NCBI GenBank assembly: GCA_030220185.1
Contig: JASPKZ010003844.1
Location: 505,001-569,000, forward strand
Reading direction: 5' to 3'
Source: Diploptera punctata
Taxonomy: Eukaryota; Arthropoda; Insecta; Blattodea; Blaberidae
DNA: 64,000 nt
Numbering within the stretch: the first letter of the stretch is position 1; the number at the start of each line of letters is the position of its first letter. Positions 10,450-22,109 of this stretch are shown here, piece by piece. Below the pieces are notes generated by a model. The model was not told where the DNA came from, searched no databases, and worked only from the letters and a program-made list of their open reading frames with translations. Made by a program: the position numbers and the translations under genes.

Positions 10450-10850
10450 AAGTTTTACAACCATTCCCTGTATAATTCACCTCTCTCAAATCATTGTTAA
10501 TGTTGATATTCCACTGCATTTTTAAACCTGTCTACAGCGCTCTTTCCATCTGGTTTTCCCCACAATAAGTTTACATGCACTTCGTTGATTCCCGATACCA
10601 GCCACATACCCTGCCCATCGCAGTCTACATCTGGTTTTCCATAAAAATACTGTAGCTCAATGTTGTGTAGTTTTCCCCATTCATCTGTCTCGTTCCGCTT
10701 TGGTCCGAAGTATTTCCTAAGAATTTATTCACAAATACTCTTTAACGCTACTCCTCTCTTAAATTAAGAGACCATTATTTTGCATCCATATAGAACAACT
10801 GAAAGAATCGCCGCTTTCCATATTTTTATTAATGCATGAATAATACTGAA
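10450..10850 (-). mobile_element. Non-LTR LINE family A, decayed copy
   Basis: Follows the same order as the copy at 5956-6450 (TCATTCCCTGTATAAT-like, CCCATCGCAGTCTAC, TTTGGTCCGAAGTATTTCCT) but with many substitutions and indels. An older insertion. Confidence 0.65.
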
Positions 10851-11699
10851 ACACCAAAAGGGCAAAATATGCAGAATAAAAGTTGATCCTATCGATTCGA
10901 TTTACCTTGAATCGCATTTATATCTACGAAACTATTGATTTTTTTTGACCCAATAAAAATGACACTTTACCTAACATCGGGCTCTATGCATAAACACAGC
11001 ATTATTTTATGATGACATTTGATTCAGTTTCTGACCCCAAACTCGTAATATTTATTTTAATATTTTTATTGTGTTATTTTTTACGGATATAATTAGGACG
11101 CTGTCATTCATGAATTAAAAGGCGCACAAGTAGCTTTACTCTATTGGAATTAAATGACACTATCCATGCTTGGAAATCAAATTAAATTTTCAGATAAAAC
11201 TGTTATAAAGTAAGCACTTAGAGTAATGAAAACATTGAGTACGATATTCTACGCTTTATGGTCTTCTGTTACTGTATGCTTTTAACAATTTTCTTTAATT
11301 GTAATAAATTAGTCCGAGAATTATGAAAATAACTTGTAAAGATCATATTAACAGAAAAAGTCCGTCGTGCAGGAACTGCGTAAACTAAGCGAATTCTTCA
11401 GCAAGTGCAATTTATGGTCCCATTCTGTTTGTTTACGAAATATTATACTTGTTTTGTTAAATTGAAAAAAAAAGAAGTAAATTTCTGATTCCATTTTATT
11501 TAGAAGTGTCGTATTGTAGTGGAAATATAGCGTGCATAATCGTAAGTTATAACTTATGCATTGTATATTGTTGTATAAATTGACACTAATTTAAATCGTA
11601 TCAACATTTTCATTTTTCTATTTCTTTATTAAAATGGTAGATAAATTAAACTAATGTTTCTTAAACATATACATTGCCAATTTAAAGATTAACTAAATT
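10851..11699. other. AT-rich intron sequence, nothing recognised
   Basis: No coding frame over 60 codons and no repeat I recognise. Confidence 0.5.
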
Positions 11700-11756
11700 G
11701 CATGGTGTAACTCTGCCAGGTAAAATAAAGCTATTATTATTATTATTATTATTATA
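11700..11756 (+). mobile_element. LINE 3' tail fragment with (ATT)n
   Basis: The last bases of the stem-loop-tailed LINE (AACTCTGCCAGGTAAAATAA, then (ATT)n). Only the extreme 3' end was copied. Confidence 0.65.
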
Positions 11757-12106
11757 TTGCGACAAAAAATAAATAAAAATGGTGGTTGTTAGAATGATTT
11801 TTAAATTTCGGGTTTCAGGTTTCAGGTAAATCCTACTTCTAATGACATGATTTCGCTCATTTTGGGAGAATACTTCACTCAGTTTATTTTATTAGCATAT
11901 ACTAGGTTTCATGTGAAACATAAAAATTGCGACCGCTATCGCGCTACAGCGATTTATACATTTTCGTTAGGGTGAACTCTTACACCTAATGGTCCGATTT
12001 TACTGGTTATCGAACTCGACCTTACTTTTCAAATTAATTGCAAGCCTATATGCCAAGTTAGGTTGCAACGGAACAAAAATTGGAAATGCTAGAGCATAAA
12101 CACACA

Positions 12107-12107
<1 letters not shown>

Positions 12108-12196
<89 letters not shown>
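12108..12196. repeat. (CA)n(TA)n compound microsatellite
   Basis: About 58 bases of CA then about 28 of TA, just before a SINE. Confidence 0.95.
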
Positions 12197-12197
<1 letters not shown>

Positions 12198-12242
12198 GCC
12201 TACATATTGTCCATAGTCGTTTTCGGCCCCTACTGCATAGGA

Positions 12243-12566
12243 GTCCACCGCTGTGGTCTCGAGGTAGCGTGCTGCCTTGCCACGCAGCAGGCCCGGGTTC
12301 GATCCCCGGTTGGGACAGTTTTTCTGGGTGAGATTTTTATCGGGGGTTTTCCTCACCTGTAAGACAAACGGTCCCCGAAATCATATGACCATCATCATCA
12401 TCATCATCTTTATTTATCATTATCATATCATCATCTTCCTTCACCGGTGTGGAAAGCAACGGGAAGCTACCACACCTACAATTCCCTAGTAAAGCTGCAA
12501 GCATAGCATGAAAATGCTATGATTGCAGTGAAGGACCTGCCTTCGGGCAGAATTACTATGGATGGA
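12243..12566 (+). mobile_element. SINE family 1, full-length, type I tail
   Basis: tRNA-like head with box A GTGGTCTCGAGGTAGCGTGC and box B GGTTCGATCCCCGG, the middle CCTCACCTGTAAGAC, a (CAT)n stretch, then the tail CCGGTGTGGAAAGCAACGGG to GCAGAATTACTATGGATGGA. A useful reference copy. Open frames over it (both strands) are not genes. Confidence 0.85.
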
Positions 12567-13050
12567 CTGTATAGGATCGGCGAAGATCTGAAAGAAAATT
12601 AAAAAAATCTTTTGGGGAGATCAACTCCAATAGCTTCATTCGTTTGGAATTCGCTAAAAAAAGCGTAGAATCTCCAACGTTTTATTACTTCAAATGGTTA
12701 CTTTATCTGAAAATACTATTTCATTTTTAAGAACAGTGTGTGGAGTAATTAAATCTAATAAAGTAATGACTATTTGTACAGCTTGTAAGTGCATACATAT
12801 GGCGTTCTAATTGCACCCATACCCGTATATAAATCCAGAAATCCATTAACGACCCAATAATTTAAAAATCGGATGATTTAAGAATCGAGCCGAAAATAAA
12901 TAAAACAGTCAAACGGTTGTCCTTGAGACTTGTAGGCCAGAATTTCATAGTTGTAATGATTCTGATGCTAACCTCCTCATTGTAGTTCTTTTAATGGTTT
13001 TCCTTGGTTCTTAAAACAAAATGCTGCTTTGAATACTTCATCCATTTCGT
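12567..13050. other. Intron sequence, nothing recognised
   Basis: No feature supported. Confidence 0.45.
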
Positions 13051-13057
13051 CATTGAC

Positions 13058-13061
<4 letters not shown>

Positions 13062-13113
<52 letters not shown>

Positions 13114-13172
13114 TTAATATAATAATAATAATAATAATAATAATATTAATAATAATAATAATAATAATAATG
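13062..13172. repeat. (TAA)n microsatellite
   Basis: About 110 bases of TAA units with two ATT interruptions. Confidence 0.95.
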
Positions 13173-13316
13173 GTCTTCTTCGTCTTCTTCCTTTCATGTG
13201 ATAGACCTAGTGGTCTGTTACGGTCTCAATCCAACATTTGAAGGGTCTGCCCAAAGATCTCTTGCCTGGATGGCTGGTAATTTAAGATCTGGCGTGGTAT
13301 TCTTGTTCTGCTCATA
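13173..13316 (+). mobile_element. LINE 3' end fragment (family B-like)
   Basis: TTCTTCCTTTCATGTGATAG, CTAGTGGTCTGTTACGGTCT and CCAAAGATCT parallel, in opposite sense, the ends of the relic at 38965-39345, and resemble the ends of the 19890 and 62470 copies. Likely the 3' end of a LINE read in reverse. Confidence 0.45.
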
Positions 13317-13447
13317 TAATAATAATGGTACTAATAATGATGATGATAATAATAATAATAATAATAATAATAGAAATAATAATTACAATAATAACAATAC
13401 CAATAATACCAATAATAATAATAACAACAATAATAACAATAACAATT
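13317..13447. repeat. (AAT/AAC)n microsatellite
   Basis: Imperfect AAT/AAC units. Confidence 0.9.
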
Positions 13448-14170
13448 TTTTTTGCGCGATAGTGCGTTTTGTCGTACTTAAGCAATGGCGACCATGATTG
13501 AAAGTTCAACTTCCTACATTTCGGGGTTGCCAACCTAAATAACTGTATTGTAATTAAATAACCATTCTGTAATATTACATTTACAAACCACATGTGGGAA
13601 GTAAAGCTACTGCCCTCTATGTATACTACGTACAATATATATACAAAAAATATCAAAAAGGTAGTGTTAATACACATTATACGAAACAAATCTCTGCATT
13701 TTAAATGAATTGAACTTCATTTGAAACAATATTAAACAATAAATACATACTTGCCGCTATTTTATCACTGATTGGAGTCACGGCCTCCTGTAGTTTCAAC
13801 TAATAAACATTGCTAACACTATTAACGTTAGTCAATTGTTTATAATGAACGCAAATATTTCCAACAAAGATGTTATTATTTTACTATTATTTATTATTTT
13901 GAAAACACCATCGCGCAAAAAAAAAAAAAAAGTACAACACACGTCTGTGAAGTGTTTTACAGAATCTCGGAAATTAAAAACCTCTCTATCCCTCGGTTTT
14001 TAAACATTTTCATCCCTTCTGTAAAAACAGCTTCCCAACCTCGCATCGTAATACACTATTGCGTAGACACATGCATACACACAATAATAAAAAAAGCAGC
14101 TTACTCTTACACGTACAAAGATCCTAAATACTTCCAAGTGTCTCAAAACAAGATACCGAACATATATTCA
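13448..14170. other. Intron sequence, nothing recognised
   Basis: Contains TTTTTTTTGCGCGATAGTGCG near 13447 and, inverted, ATCGCGCAAAAA near 13910, which may be the ends of an unrecognised inverted-repeat element of about 480 bases. Confidence 0.35.
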
Positions 14171-14175
14171 TTTAT

Positions 14176-14176
14176 G

Positions 14177-14247
<71 letters not shown>
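14176..14247. repeat. (ATT)n microsatellite
   Basis: About 70 bases of ATT, 240 bases before exon 3. Confidence 0.95.
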
Positions 14248-14251
<4 letters not shown>

Positions 14252-14486
14252 AATAAATCAAATATTGTCCTTGATTTTGCTGCAGATATTAAATCTCGTG
14301 TGTAAGTCACTGCCTTCTAATTTCTCAGAAACGATGATACAGGAAGTTACTATTTACTTTCTGACATAAAATCGCTGGAAAAGGAAACGAAGTAGATCAC
14401 GTACTTGGCTTCAGTGTTATTTCATTACATTATATGATATTGCTTTTCTACCGATAAGGGAATTTGTAAAGAGAATTGTGTTACAG

Positions 14487-14663
14487 GTTTTGGCGAGGTT
14501 GAAGCAAGTTTATGGGAATCTGTACACAGAGAAGAACGTGATGATAAGTGGCACTCACACCCACTCTACTCCCGGAGGATTCATGCAGGATCTGCTGTTT
14601 GATTTGACAATACTCGGCTTCGTGAGACAGACTTTCGTCGCTCTAATGGCAGGCATTGTCATA
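14487..14663 (+). CDS. CDase: Neutral ceramidase, coding exon 3 (zinc-site His-x-His)
   Basis: Codes residues 92-150. It contains the segment I-S-G-T-H-T-H-S-T-P-G-G (His 115 and His 117). In bacterial neutral ceramidase the corresponding histidine coordinates the active-site zinc. The rest (F-M-Q-D-L-L-F-D-L-T-I-L-G-F) matches the lipid-facing part of the family. The acceptor TTACAG ends at 14486 and the donor GTAAGT starts at 14664; both junctions are phase 0. Exon 2 ends R-R-E and this one continues V-L-A-R-L, as expected for uninterrupted family sequence. Confidence 0.95.
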
Positions 14664-14764
14664 GTAAGTAGCAAGTATATCTATATATAAATAGACTAGG
14701 ACAAAACAGTTAACTACCATTTTCTCCTCTGTTTGTCAACAAATTTTCTTTTTCTTTTATTTTT

Positions 14765-14985
14765 TTAGTTGATATTGACCCGCTTTGGTGTTATAAATAA
14801 AAAAAATGGAAATAGTTCTGCCGTTTTTAACTGCAAGTCAGTGTTTATGGAAAATTTCGGAGGTGCAAGAGTTAAATTTCTTACAGAGAAGCACTTGAAG
14901 TGCAAAGGCCATTTCAAAAAATCTGCCGTCTTTAACTGCGAGGCAGTAAAATCCAGTGCCAAAGCTCCCATTTAAATTATAGGGA
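14765..14985 (+). repeat. Unclassified repeat, copy 1
   Basis: GATATTGACCCGCTTTGGTG through AAATCCAGTGCCAAAGCTCC. A second copy follows at 15484-15705, separated by a LINE insertion. It holds two CTGCC...TTTAACTGC motifs. Confidence 0.6.
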
Positions 14986-15054
14986 AGTAATATATCTACA
15001 TAACAGTTAAGTATCTTTGACTCCTCAGTTTGTCAACCTATTTTTTTTGTTTAG

Positions 15055-15483
15055 TAGCTCATACTTTAAGGGAGGAAAGGATATTACTAGTATTTGAGAA
15101 TAAAGATCTTAGGAAAATTTTTGGACCAAAGAGAGATGAACAGACAGGTGAATGGAGAAGACTACATAACAGTGAACTACATGGCCTTTATAGGAAGTCA
15201 TATATAATAAGAACAGTTAAGTCTCGTAGACTGCGATGGGCAGGACATGTGGCACGTATGAAGAAATAAAGAGGTGCATGAAAGCTCCTTGTAGGAAAAC
15301 CAGATGGAAAACGCCCAGTTCGTAGTCCAAGAATGAGGTGAGAGAATAACATTAACTATGATTTGAGGGAAGTAGATTATATAGGGAATGATGGAAAACA
15401 TTAGCTGAGGATAGGGGTGTATGGAGAGCTTATGTCCGCATGGCCATGAAACTAAGGATTCGATAGTGCCAGTTAGTTAGTTA
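15055..15483 (+). mobile_element. Non-LTR LINE family A, 5'-truncated copy
   Basis: The plus strand codes L-R-E-E-R-I-L-L-V-F-E-N-K ... T-G-E-W-R-R-L-H-N-S-E-L-H-G-L-Y-R-K and R-R-L-R-W-A-G-H-V-A-R-M, then breaks at a stop after M-K-K. The 3' end is CGATAGTGCCAG followed by (TTAG)n. Confidence 0.8.
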
Positions 15484-15705
15484 GATATTGACGAGCTTTA
15501 GTGTTATCAGTAAAACATTTGGAAAGTTAGTTCTGCCGTTTTTAACTGCAAGGCAGTGTTTACGGAAAATCTTCATGGTGCAAGATTTAAATTTCTTCCA
15601 GAGAAGCATGTGATGTACAAAGGCCATGTCCAAAAAATTATCTGCTTTTTTTAATTGCAAGGCATTAAAATCCAGCGCCAAAGCTCCTATTTATACTATA
15701 GGGAA
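15484..15705 (+). repeat. Unclassified repeat, copy 2
   Basis: Parallels 14765-14985 base for base with scattered differences (GATATTGACGAGCTTTAGTG, CTGCCGTTTTTAACTGCAAG, AAATCCAGCGCCAAAGCTCC). Confidence 0.6.
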
Positions 15706-16129
15706 AATGCATGTATATGTGTTAATCACAGGGGTAGACAATTATCCTGCCAGTGAAGGGGTGACATGTGGTCAGTATGTCGGGTTCGCCAGTCGTTATA
15801 GCTGGTTTTCTCAACATGGAACCGCTACTTATTGAAGCTACCCTAACACATATTTTCATTTGTTTAAATATTGTATAACCATAAAATCAGTTTTCTATAT
15901 CTCATATTTTTCTTTTGTTTTTTATATAGGCCCCTACATTAGACAGGGGCGGTCTGCCAACAATTTAATTTATCTTGCTAGAATACATTTTATTATTAGT
16001 TTTAGTCTTAATCTTAACTATCATTAAGTGGTTGTATTATAGATCGTAATATAATAGATATTATCTTATTGGTCAAATTTCATTTAGTATTTAATATTAG
16101 AGTTAATTATGATTGTTATATTCTGATGT
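15706..16129. other. Intron sequence, nothing recognised
   Basis: No feature supported. Confidence 0.4.
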
Positions 16130-16215
16130 AATATATGTTTGTCCTGGTGAGTGGAAGAGGTCACATAGCCTTAACTGCACCAGGCTACATAAATAAATAA
16201 ACAAATAAATAATTG
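16130..16215 (+). mobile_element. LINE 3' tail fragment, diverged
   Basis: Contains CTGGTGAGTGGAAGAGG... CCTTAACTGCACCAGG followed by an (AAATA)n tract. It is a diverged relative of the stem-loop tail. Confidence 0.5.
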
Positions 16216-16523
16216 GTAGTAAAAGATTCCGGGCTATGTGGCCGTGGTCTATAACTGGCGTTTCTTCCAGACCGGCCGTGAAAGCCTGCATTCCACAAAT
16301 AAATAATTGTTCACGATACAGGGTGCTTATTTAGAATGCCATCATCCTTATCATCTGTTACACCTCAACATAAATATATATAGCTTTATTTTTATGATTA
16401 TGGTCTAAGCCTGTTTTTTTTATTCCTAAAACAATTTAAAACTAATGTTATTTATGGTTGAATTTCGACCACTTGGCGAACAATAGTTTAAATAAAATGT
16501 TATCATCTCATATTATTTTTCCT

Positions 16524-16779
16524 CTTAGAGTCGGTTTCACCAATAGGGGTAAGTGAATTACGCCAGTTCAAGCTATGCAGTATACAGGGGGAAACTGGCG
16601 TAATACAGTTACCTATGTTGGTGAAACCGACCCTTAGAGCGATTTCGGAATTTTCTTCTTCACTTCCATCCACAGTATTTTTATGACTGTCGTCTTGAAG
16701 AGTCGCCAGGACGACTAAATGACGGTCGCAAAAATACTGAGGATGGAACTGAAGAAGAAAGTTCCGAAACCAGTCTAAG
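16524..16779. repeat. Two adjacent long hairpins (foldback element)
   Basis: First hairpin: AGTCGGTTTCACCAATAG at 16529 pairs with CTATGTTGGTGAAACCGAC, which ends at 16631. Second: GCGATTTCGGAATTTTCTTC at 16638 pairs with the region ending GAAAGTTCCGAAACCAG near 16774. No coding potential; MITE-like. Confidence 0.7.
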
Positions 16780-17299
16780 TAGAAGAATATGAGGCGAGGT
16801 GATACAATTTTACTTAAATAAATGTTACTTCACTGTTGTATTCTTACTTCACTGTGTTAATTCCTAAAAAAGTAAGTGGCATGTATATTTATTAATCATC
16901 ATTATCTTCTTCTTCTTTCTGTCGCTCCTGGTGGATTATTCTTAACCTATTCGTTCTCTAGTTCCACGGTTTAAATCTTAAAAACTCAGTCAGAGTAGAT
17001 AGATTTTAAAGTGCATAAAAGTTCTGAAAATCGTACGACTTCTTTCGGAAAGGAAGTAAATCTATCAGTCGTAGATTTACGGCCCGTAAAAGAACCTCAG
17101 TTCCTAGAGCCATATTTTTGTTGCTTTAAGGCATTGTCATAGAATGCAGCATATATCTTATTCTTCTTTCGGCCTGTTCTAGTGAATTATTCATTCAATA
17201 CTCGTCTCTAATTCCAAGATCATAATTTCAAACCCGACCCGAAGTCGCTAGATCTTAAGGGCATACATTTTAAGTTGACCTATTCGAGCCGTTTAAAAC

Positions 17300-17585
17300 A
17301 TGATATCTTGAGGTGGTTCGAGTCCTCATGGGGGAAGACATTTTCTCATGGAATTGTGGTCAGTATGGGACCGCTGTCCATCCAGCATCTAAGGAATTTG
17401 GGTAACTACAAAGTAGCATCTCCAAGTTGAGAAAACTAGCCATAACGGCTAGGGATTCTATATGCTGATCACATGTCATCCCTATGCTGGCGGATATTCG
17501 TCCACCTCAGTGATTAACACATATGGATGTGAGGCCAACACCCCGGCTGGTAACCTAAGGGAGTTACAGATTGTCTCACGATGGT
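17300..17585 (+). mobile_element. SINE family 3, diverged copy lacking the start of the head
   Basis: Parallels 22650-22930: TTCTCATGGAATTGTGGTCA, GAGAAAACTAGCCATAACGG, ATGGATGTGAGGCCAACA. Older than that copy. Confidence 0.6.
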
Positions 17586-17779
17586 GATTTTTTTATAATT
17601 TTGAGTATGACTCCCTTCTGAAAGGAAGTAAAGCTGTCGGCAATATGTAATAAATTTAAGACATGTAAAGTAACCTCAAACCTAATATATGATTTCGATG
17701 AACAAAATCATTTGCCGGCCCTTTCACCGCCAACTTTTAAATGTGACTTCAGTGATCTGACCTGCTAAATAACGTCGTT

Positions 17780-19300
17780 AAGTAACAGGCCTATACTAAG
17801 AACTAACCAATTCTTCCTTTCTTCAATATAGGATACCAGGTCCGTCTTTCCAAGGCTAAGTCCAGCTATAATTTATTGGATTATACAGAGTTGCTCCTCC
17901 CTTTGGGATAGTACGGAATAGTTCCTTGCAACATTCACTAAACTATCTCTTAAAATAGTTTTAATATGTTCATTAGTTCTAGTGTTCCATTTAGCAACAG
18001 CTTGAACTCCGCTCTACTTTCTAATACCGTCATTCCTAGCATCGTCTAATTTAGTAATTTTAAGAATTTTTCTTAATTCATTTTTTAGATAGTTTCAACA
18101 TGTTTATTTTTATATTATTAGCTCATGTTTCAACTGTAAAACTGAGATTCAGGCATAAAAACATGTTTATAAACTTTTCATTCTAGCTTTATGAACGTTT
18201 ACTATTCTCATATTGAAAATATCCATTAGTAGATATTTTGTTTTCGGATAGGAGAGTAATGTCAAATAGTCGGCGGTAAATCATTAGAACATTTTATAGT
18301 TTGGCATCAATCAATTTAAAATATCAACGTAGAGGGAAGGCAGAGAATATCCCGAAAATAGTTTTTAAATAATTCTGGTCGTAAAAGCCTTTTGTAAATT
18401 TATGTTTATGTTTTATCGAATTTATCATTGTCTATTCCCTTTCCAAGACGAATCATATCGAGTGAGATGACTTTGACGCTGGCATTTGAGATTCGTATTC
18501 GGAAAGTCCTAGCATCAGTCTGGTTGGGGATTTCTCTAATTTTCCTCAATCGTCAAGGAAGCCAAATTTTGTACTTTTCAATGTAATTTAAAGTTGTTTC
18601 TATTCATTTGGAAGATTATATTTTTTCCCAAATAATACTAAGCAACAGACATATTTTGTACATCAATTTTCTCCCCCTGATTTTATCAGTTCTGCTGATA
18701 TCGCATCCGAACTTTATGCTTTATACATCTTTAACTTTTCTATCGCCATACCAATCTCCAAAGCACTTGGTTCTGTGATTAATAATTTCTGCTGTCTGTA
18801 AATCATTATCTTCAATATCTTATTCTACAGGTTTAATTTAATAGCTGATTAAAGTAATTTTTCCATTTATTTAATATACTCTTGGTATCTGAATCATATT
18901 CCCATTTTTATTCCTAATTGTGTTCGTTTTTGTCTGAAACCCTTTTCTCTCTATCTTAATTCCCTGATATAATTCTCTGATGTTCCTATTTTTTTTCAAT
19001 AATTTCAAGATCTCTAATCTTCTCTCTCAAATATTCTCTCTTTTCACTCTTTAATAACCTGGTAATATAGGACATTCCGTCCAATGTTACCTAACAGTTT
19101 TAAATTTACTCCATTTGGCTCGTGTAACCAATTCATTTTTGCTAGCTTTCTTTTCTTTACAATGTCAATACATTCCTCATAAAAATAGTTTCTTGCTTTG
19201 CCTCTTTTTAAAATAATCTAAGCTTTCTGATACAATTTAATAGTATTTCTTATAGTTTCCAATTCTTTTTCACATCAGTTTTTTCTTCGGTTGCCACATT
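17780..19300 (-). mobile_element. Decayed LINE region (endonuclease to RT linker), minus strand
   Basis: Minus-strand fragments with many stops: T-A-E-I-I-N-H-R-T-K-C-F-G-D-W-Y-G-D-R near 18800-18740, and A-R-N-Y-F-Y-E-E-C-I-D-I-V-K-K-R-K-L near 19200-19140. Both resemble LINE endonuclease/linker sequence. Boundaries are uncertain. Confidence 0.4.
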
Positions 19301-19361
19301 TTCGCTCATGATTATTTGTTCTACTTTAAAATATTGTATCATTTTTCTGTAGCCTATCTAC

Positions 19362-19425
19362 TATTTTCTCTGGTTGAATGGAAAAGAAGGCATTGTACTC
19401 TTAAATGTGCCAGTTTAGATATGTT
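19362..19425 (+). mobile_element. LINE 3' tail fragment, diverged
   Basis: CTGGTTGAATGGAAAAGAAG through AAATGTGCCAG resembles the stem-loop tail, but the AATAAA and (ATT)n part is missing. Confidence 0.4.
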
Positions 19426-19889
19426 ATCTATATTATTAATTTTAGAGATAAAAACGAGAATATTATGCTGGATAATTTTGGCCAGTGTACAGAAATTTAA
19501 CACCGCGAGAAAATATTCATATTAAAATTTAACCTGTACACACCCATAATTAATAGGCTAAACAAATAACCCTGGAACAATAAAAGCATATTTTAAAAAT
19601 AAAATTAATTAATATATCAGTGAATACAAAAGGGAAAAAATTGACGTGAGATTTAATTGCGTCGATGTATACATGCAGCTCGTATTTACGTCATACGGGC
19701 ATTGTCGTCATTTATTTTACGTAAATGAATTTCCATAAATTAGGTTTGAAAAGAAGAATAAAGTTGATTAACAATGAATGCAACACGTAAATAACAAAAT
19801 TACTATGATTATTACAGTAATTAAGATCACAGCATTCTATTCAGTCAGTGCTAAAACGAACCAAGCGATCATCCACATATTTTAATAGT

Positions 19890-20702
19890 CATCATCATCT
19901 GCCTTTCAAGTATTAGGCCCAGTGGCCTGTTACGGTCTCCGGCCATCTCCGAAAAGGTCGACCCACAGATCTTCTGCCTCGAGGAATGTAGTGAAGAATT
20001 TGTTTTGGTATTCTGTGACGATCCATGCGCTGAATATGGGCTAGCCAATTGTTTCTATATTCTTGGAGGTATTCAGATATAGGTACGATGTTTAACTCTC
20101 TGGCTATTGTTGAATTTCTTTGGTGGTCTAGAAGGCTATAACCTGCAGTTCGTCGCAGAAATTTCATCTCTGTGGCTGTAATATGACGGTCATCCTGAGT
20201 TCTGATGGTCCAAGCTTCACTGCCATAATAGATTATGGGTCTAGCGAGAACTTTATAGATTTTCATTCTTGTGTGTCTCTGCACTTTTGATGGTTTAAAA
20301 ACTTGGTTGATAATTCTTAAAGCTTTATTATAGTTTTGTATTTCAAAGGATATATCACATTCCTCATTATAAGTTAGATTATATCCTAAGTATTTAAATG
20401 AATTTACTTGCTCTAATATTGAATTCTGAATACAAATTTTACTTCTTACTGGGAATTTCCCTTGAAAGGCTATAACTTTAGATTTTGTTGTTGATATTTC
20501 CATGTTAAATCGTTGGGCTATTATATTAAGATGATGAGTGGAATATTGTAATTTATCTTCATTATTGCCGAAAAGAGTCTGATCATCTGCATATAAGAGT
20601 GTGTCTAAAATTGTGTGTCTTGAGAGAGGAATATTACCATGAACTGTCAATCTCCAGCGTCTGATGATAGCATTAATGTATACATTAAATAGAAGTGGTG
20701 TC
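19890..20702 (-). mobile_element. Non-LTR LINE family B, 5'-truncated insertion
   Basis: The minus strand codes 245 uninterrupted residues (20650-19913). They include the RT catalytic box L-L-Y-A-D-D-Q-T-L-F, then Y-G-S-E-A-W-T-I-R and the C terminus R-G-R-R-S-V-G-R-P-F-R-R-W. Start and 5' domains are missing. A 10-base direct repeat TTTTAATAGT at 19880-19889 and 20703-20712 marks the insertion. Close in sequence to the copy at 62470-64000. Confidence 0.85.
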
Positions 20703-20724
20703 TTTTAATAGTTAGTATTTTATT

Positions 20725-21310
20725 TACTTACATAAGATTTGCTGATGATATGACTTTGTTAGCAGAAGATGCAATGACACTGAGGAACATGATGACAAGT
20801 GTGAGGATTATGGGATGAAGATAAATATAAATAAGACAAAGGCCATGATTATAGGGAGTAAACCAAGGATGATAATGAGGATAAAGATGAGGCCATTGAG
20901 CAAGTGGAGAGCTTCAAATACTTGGGTTATACTATTGGCAGTAATATGGACTCCGGTCAAGAAGTAAAGCAGAGAATAGCAATGACAAAAGAAGCTTTTA
21001 ACAAGAAGAGAAGCATTTTCTGCGGATCTTTAGTAAAATAATTACGGATGAGGGTAGTGAAGTGCTTTGTGTGAAGTGTAGCATTGTATGGTGCAGAGAC
21101 TTGGACATTACGACGGAATGAGGAAAAGCGACTGGAAGCTTTTAAGATGTGGATATGGACAAGGATGGAACGTATAAAATGGACAGACAAAATAAAATAA
21201 TGCAGATGTGCTAGACAGAGTGGATGAAGGAATCCTGGAACTCATAAAGAAGAGGAAAATAAATTGGATTGGCCACTGGCTAAGAAGAAACTGTCTGCAG
21301 ACGGATGCTC
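20725..21310 (+). mobile_element. LINE RT relic
   Basis: Broken frames give F-A-D-D-M-T-L-L-A-E-D-A-M, then K-T-K-A-M-I-I-G, V-E-S-F-K-Y-L-G-Y-T-I-G-S and I-N-W-I-G-H-W-L-R-R-N. This is the RT YADD-to-C-terminus order. Several frameshifts. Confidence 0.6.
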
Positions 21311-21329
21311 TAGAAGGAAGATGTATTTA

Positions 21330-21755
21330 ATAAAAGAAAGATATATCCAAAAGAAACTATTTTGAAGTTTTACAAAGTATTGGCAGTTCCATCTCTTATC
21401 TATGGATGTAAAACCTGGACATTAACAAAGGCAGATAGTAAACAAATAGAGGCTGCTGAAATGAAGATGTTGAGAGCAGTATCAGGATACCAAATGACCG
21501 ATAAAAAGAAAAACGAAGATATAAGAACAGAACTTAATATATTTAATCTCTGTGAAAGAATAAAATATTATCAAAATGCTTATCTTCAGCACGTATTACG
21601 AATGAATGAACAGCGCAAACCAAGAAGAATGTATAATTAATTATAAACCAAAAGCAAGAAGAATGTTGGGAAGACCATTGAAGAGATGGAAGGACCAATT
21701 CGACCTATAATGAGATTGGAACAGGCCATTAGGCTTAATCCTTGTTGTTGATCAT
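21330..21755 (+). mobile_element. LINE RT C-terminal relic
   Basis: An open stretch at 21362-21640 gives K-F-Y-K-V-L-A-V-P-S-L-I-Y-G-C-K-T-W-T-L, then A-E-M-K-M-L-R-A-V-S-G-Y and Q-H-V-L-R-M-N-E. Related to the relic at 46990-47720. No start of its own. Confidence 0.65.
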
Positions 21756-22109
21756 GATGATGATGATAAAAGATATATCCGTAAACCAGCAAACTTGGAT
21801 TATATATTCAACTTAGTTTACGGAGTTCCTGCGTGACGAACTTATCTGTAGTTACGTTGGTATCGTGTACTCTGTACTACGTTATTATATGGACATGTAT
21901 TTTCTGTTTACATATTTATATTTTGAGTTGGAAAGCTCACTTACATTTTGGCAACTGAAGGCAACCGCTATAGAAAAAAAAAGTCTGAAACCCCCTGCAA
22001 TACGTAGACAAATCCTTGTGATCCCATAAGGACAGAGACCTCCTACTTAAAGCAGTACTAACTCATACGGAGAACTTGTTCCTATGAGCTTCACTGTCTA
22101 ATCAGTTAT

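Noticed and set aside
9941..10464. Frames of 141 and 169 codons
   Set aside because: They translate the (ATT)n tract as poly-Ile/Met.
15477..15483. Telomere-like TTAG repeat
   Set aside because: Insect telomeres are TTAGG; this is a short four-base LINE tail.
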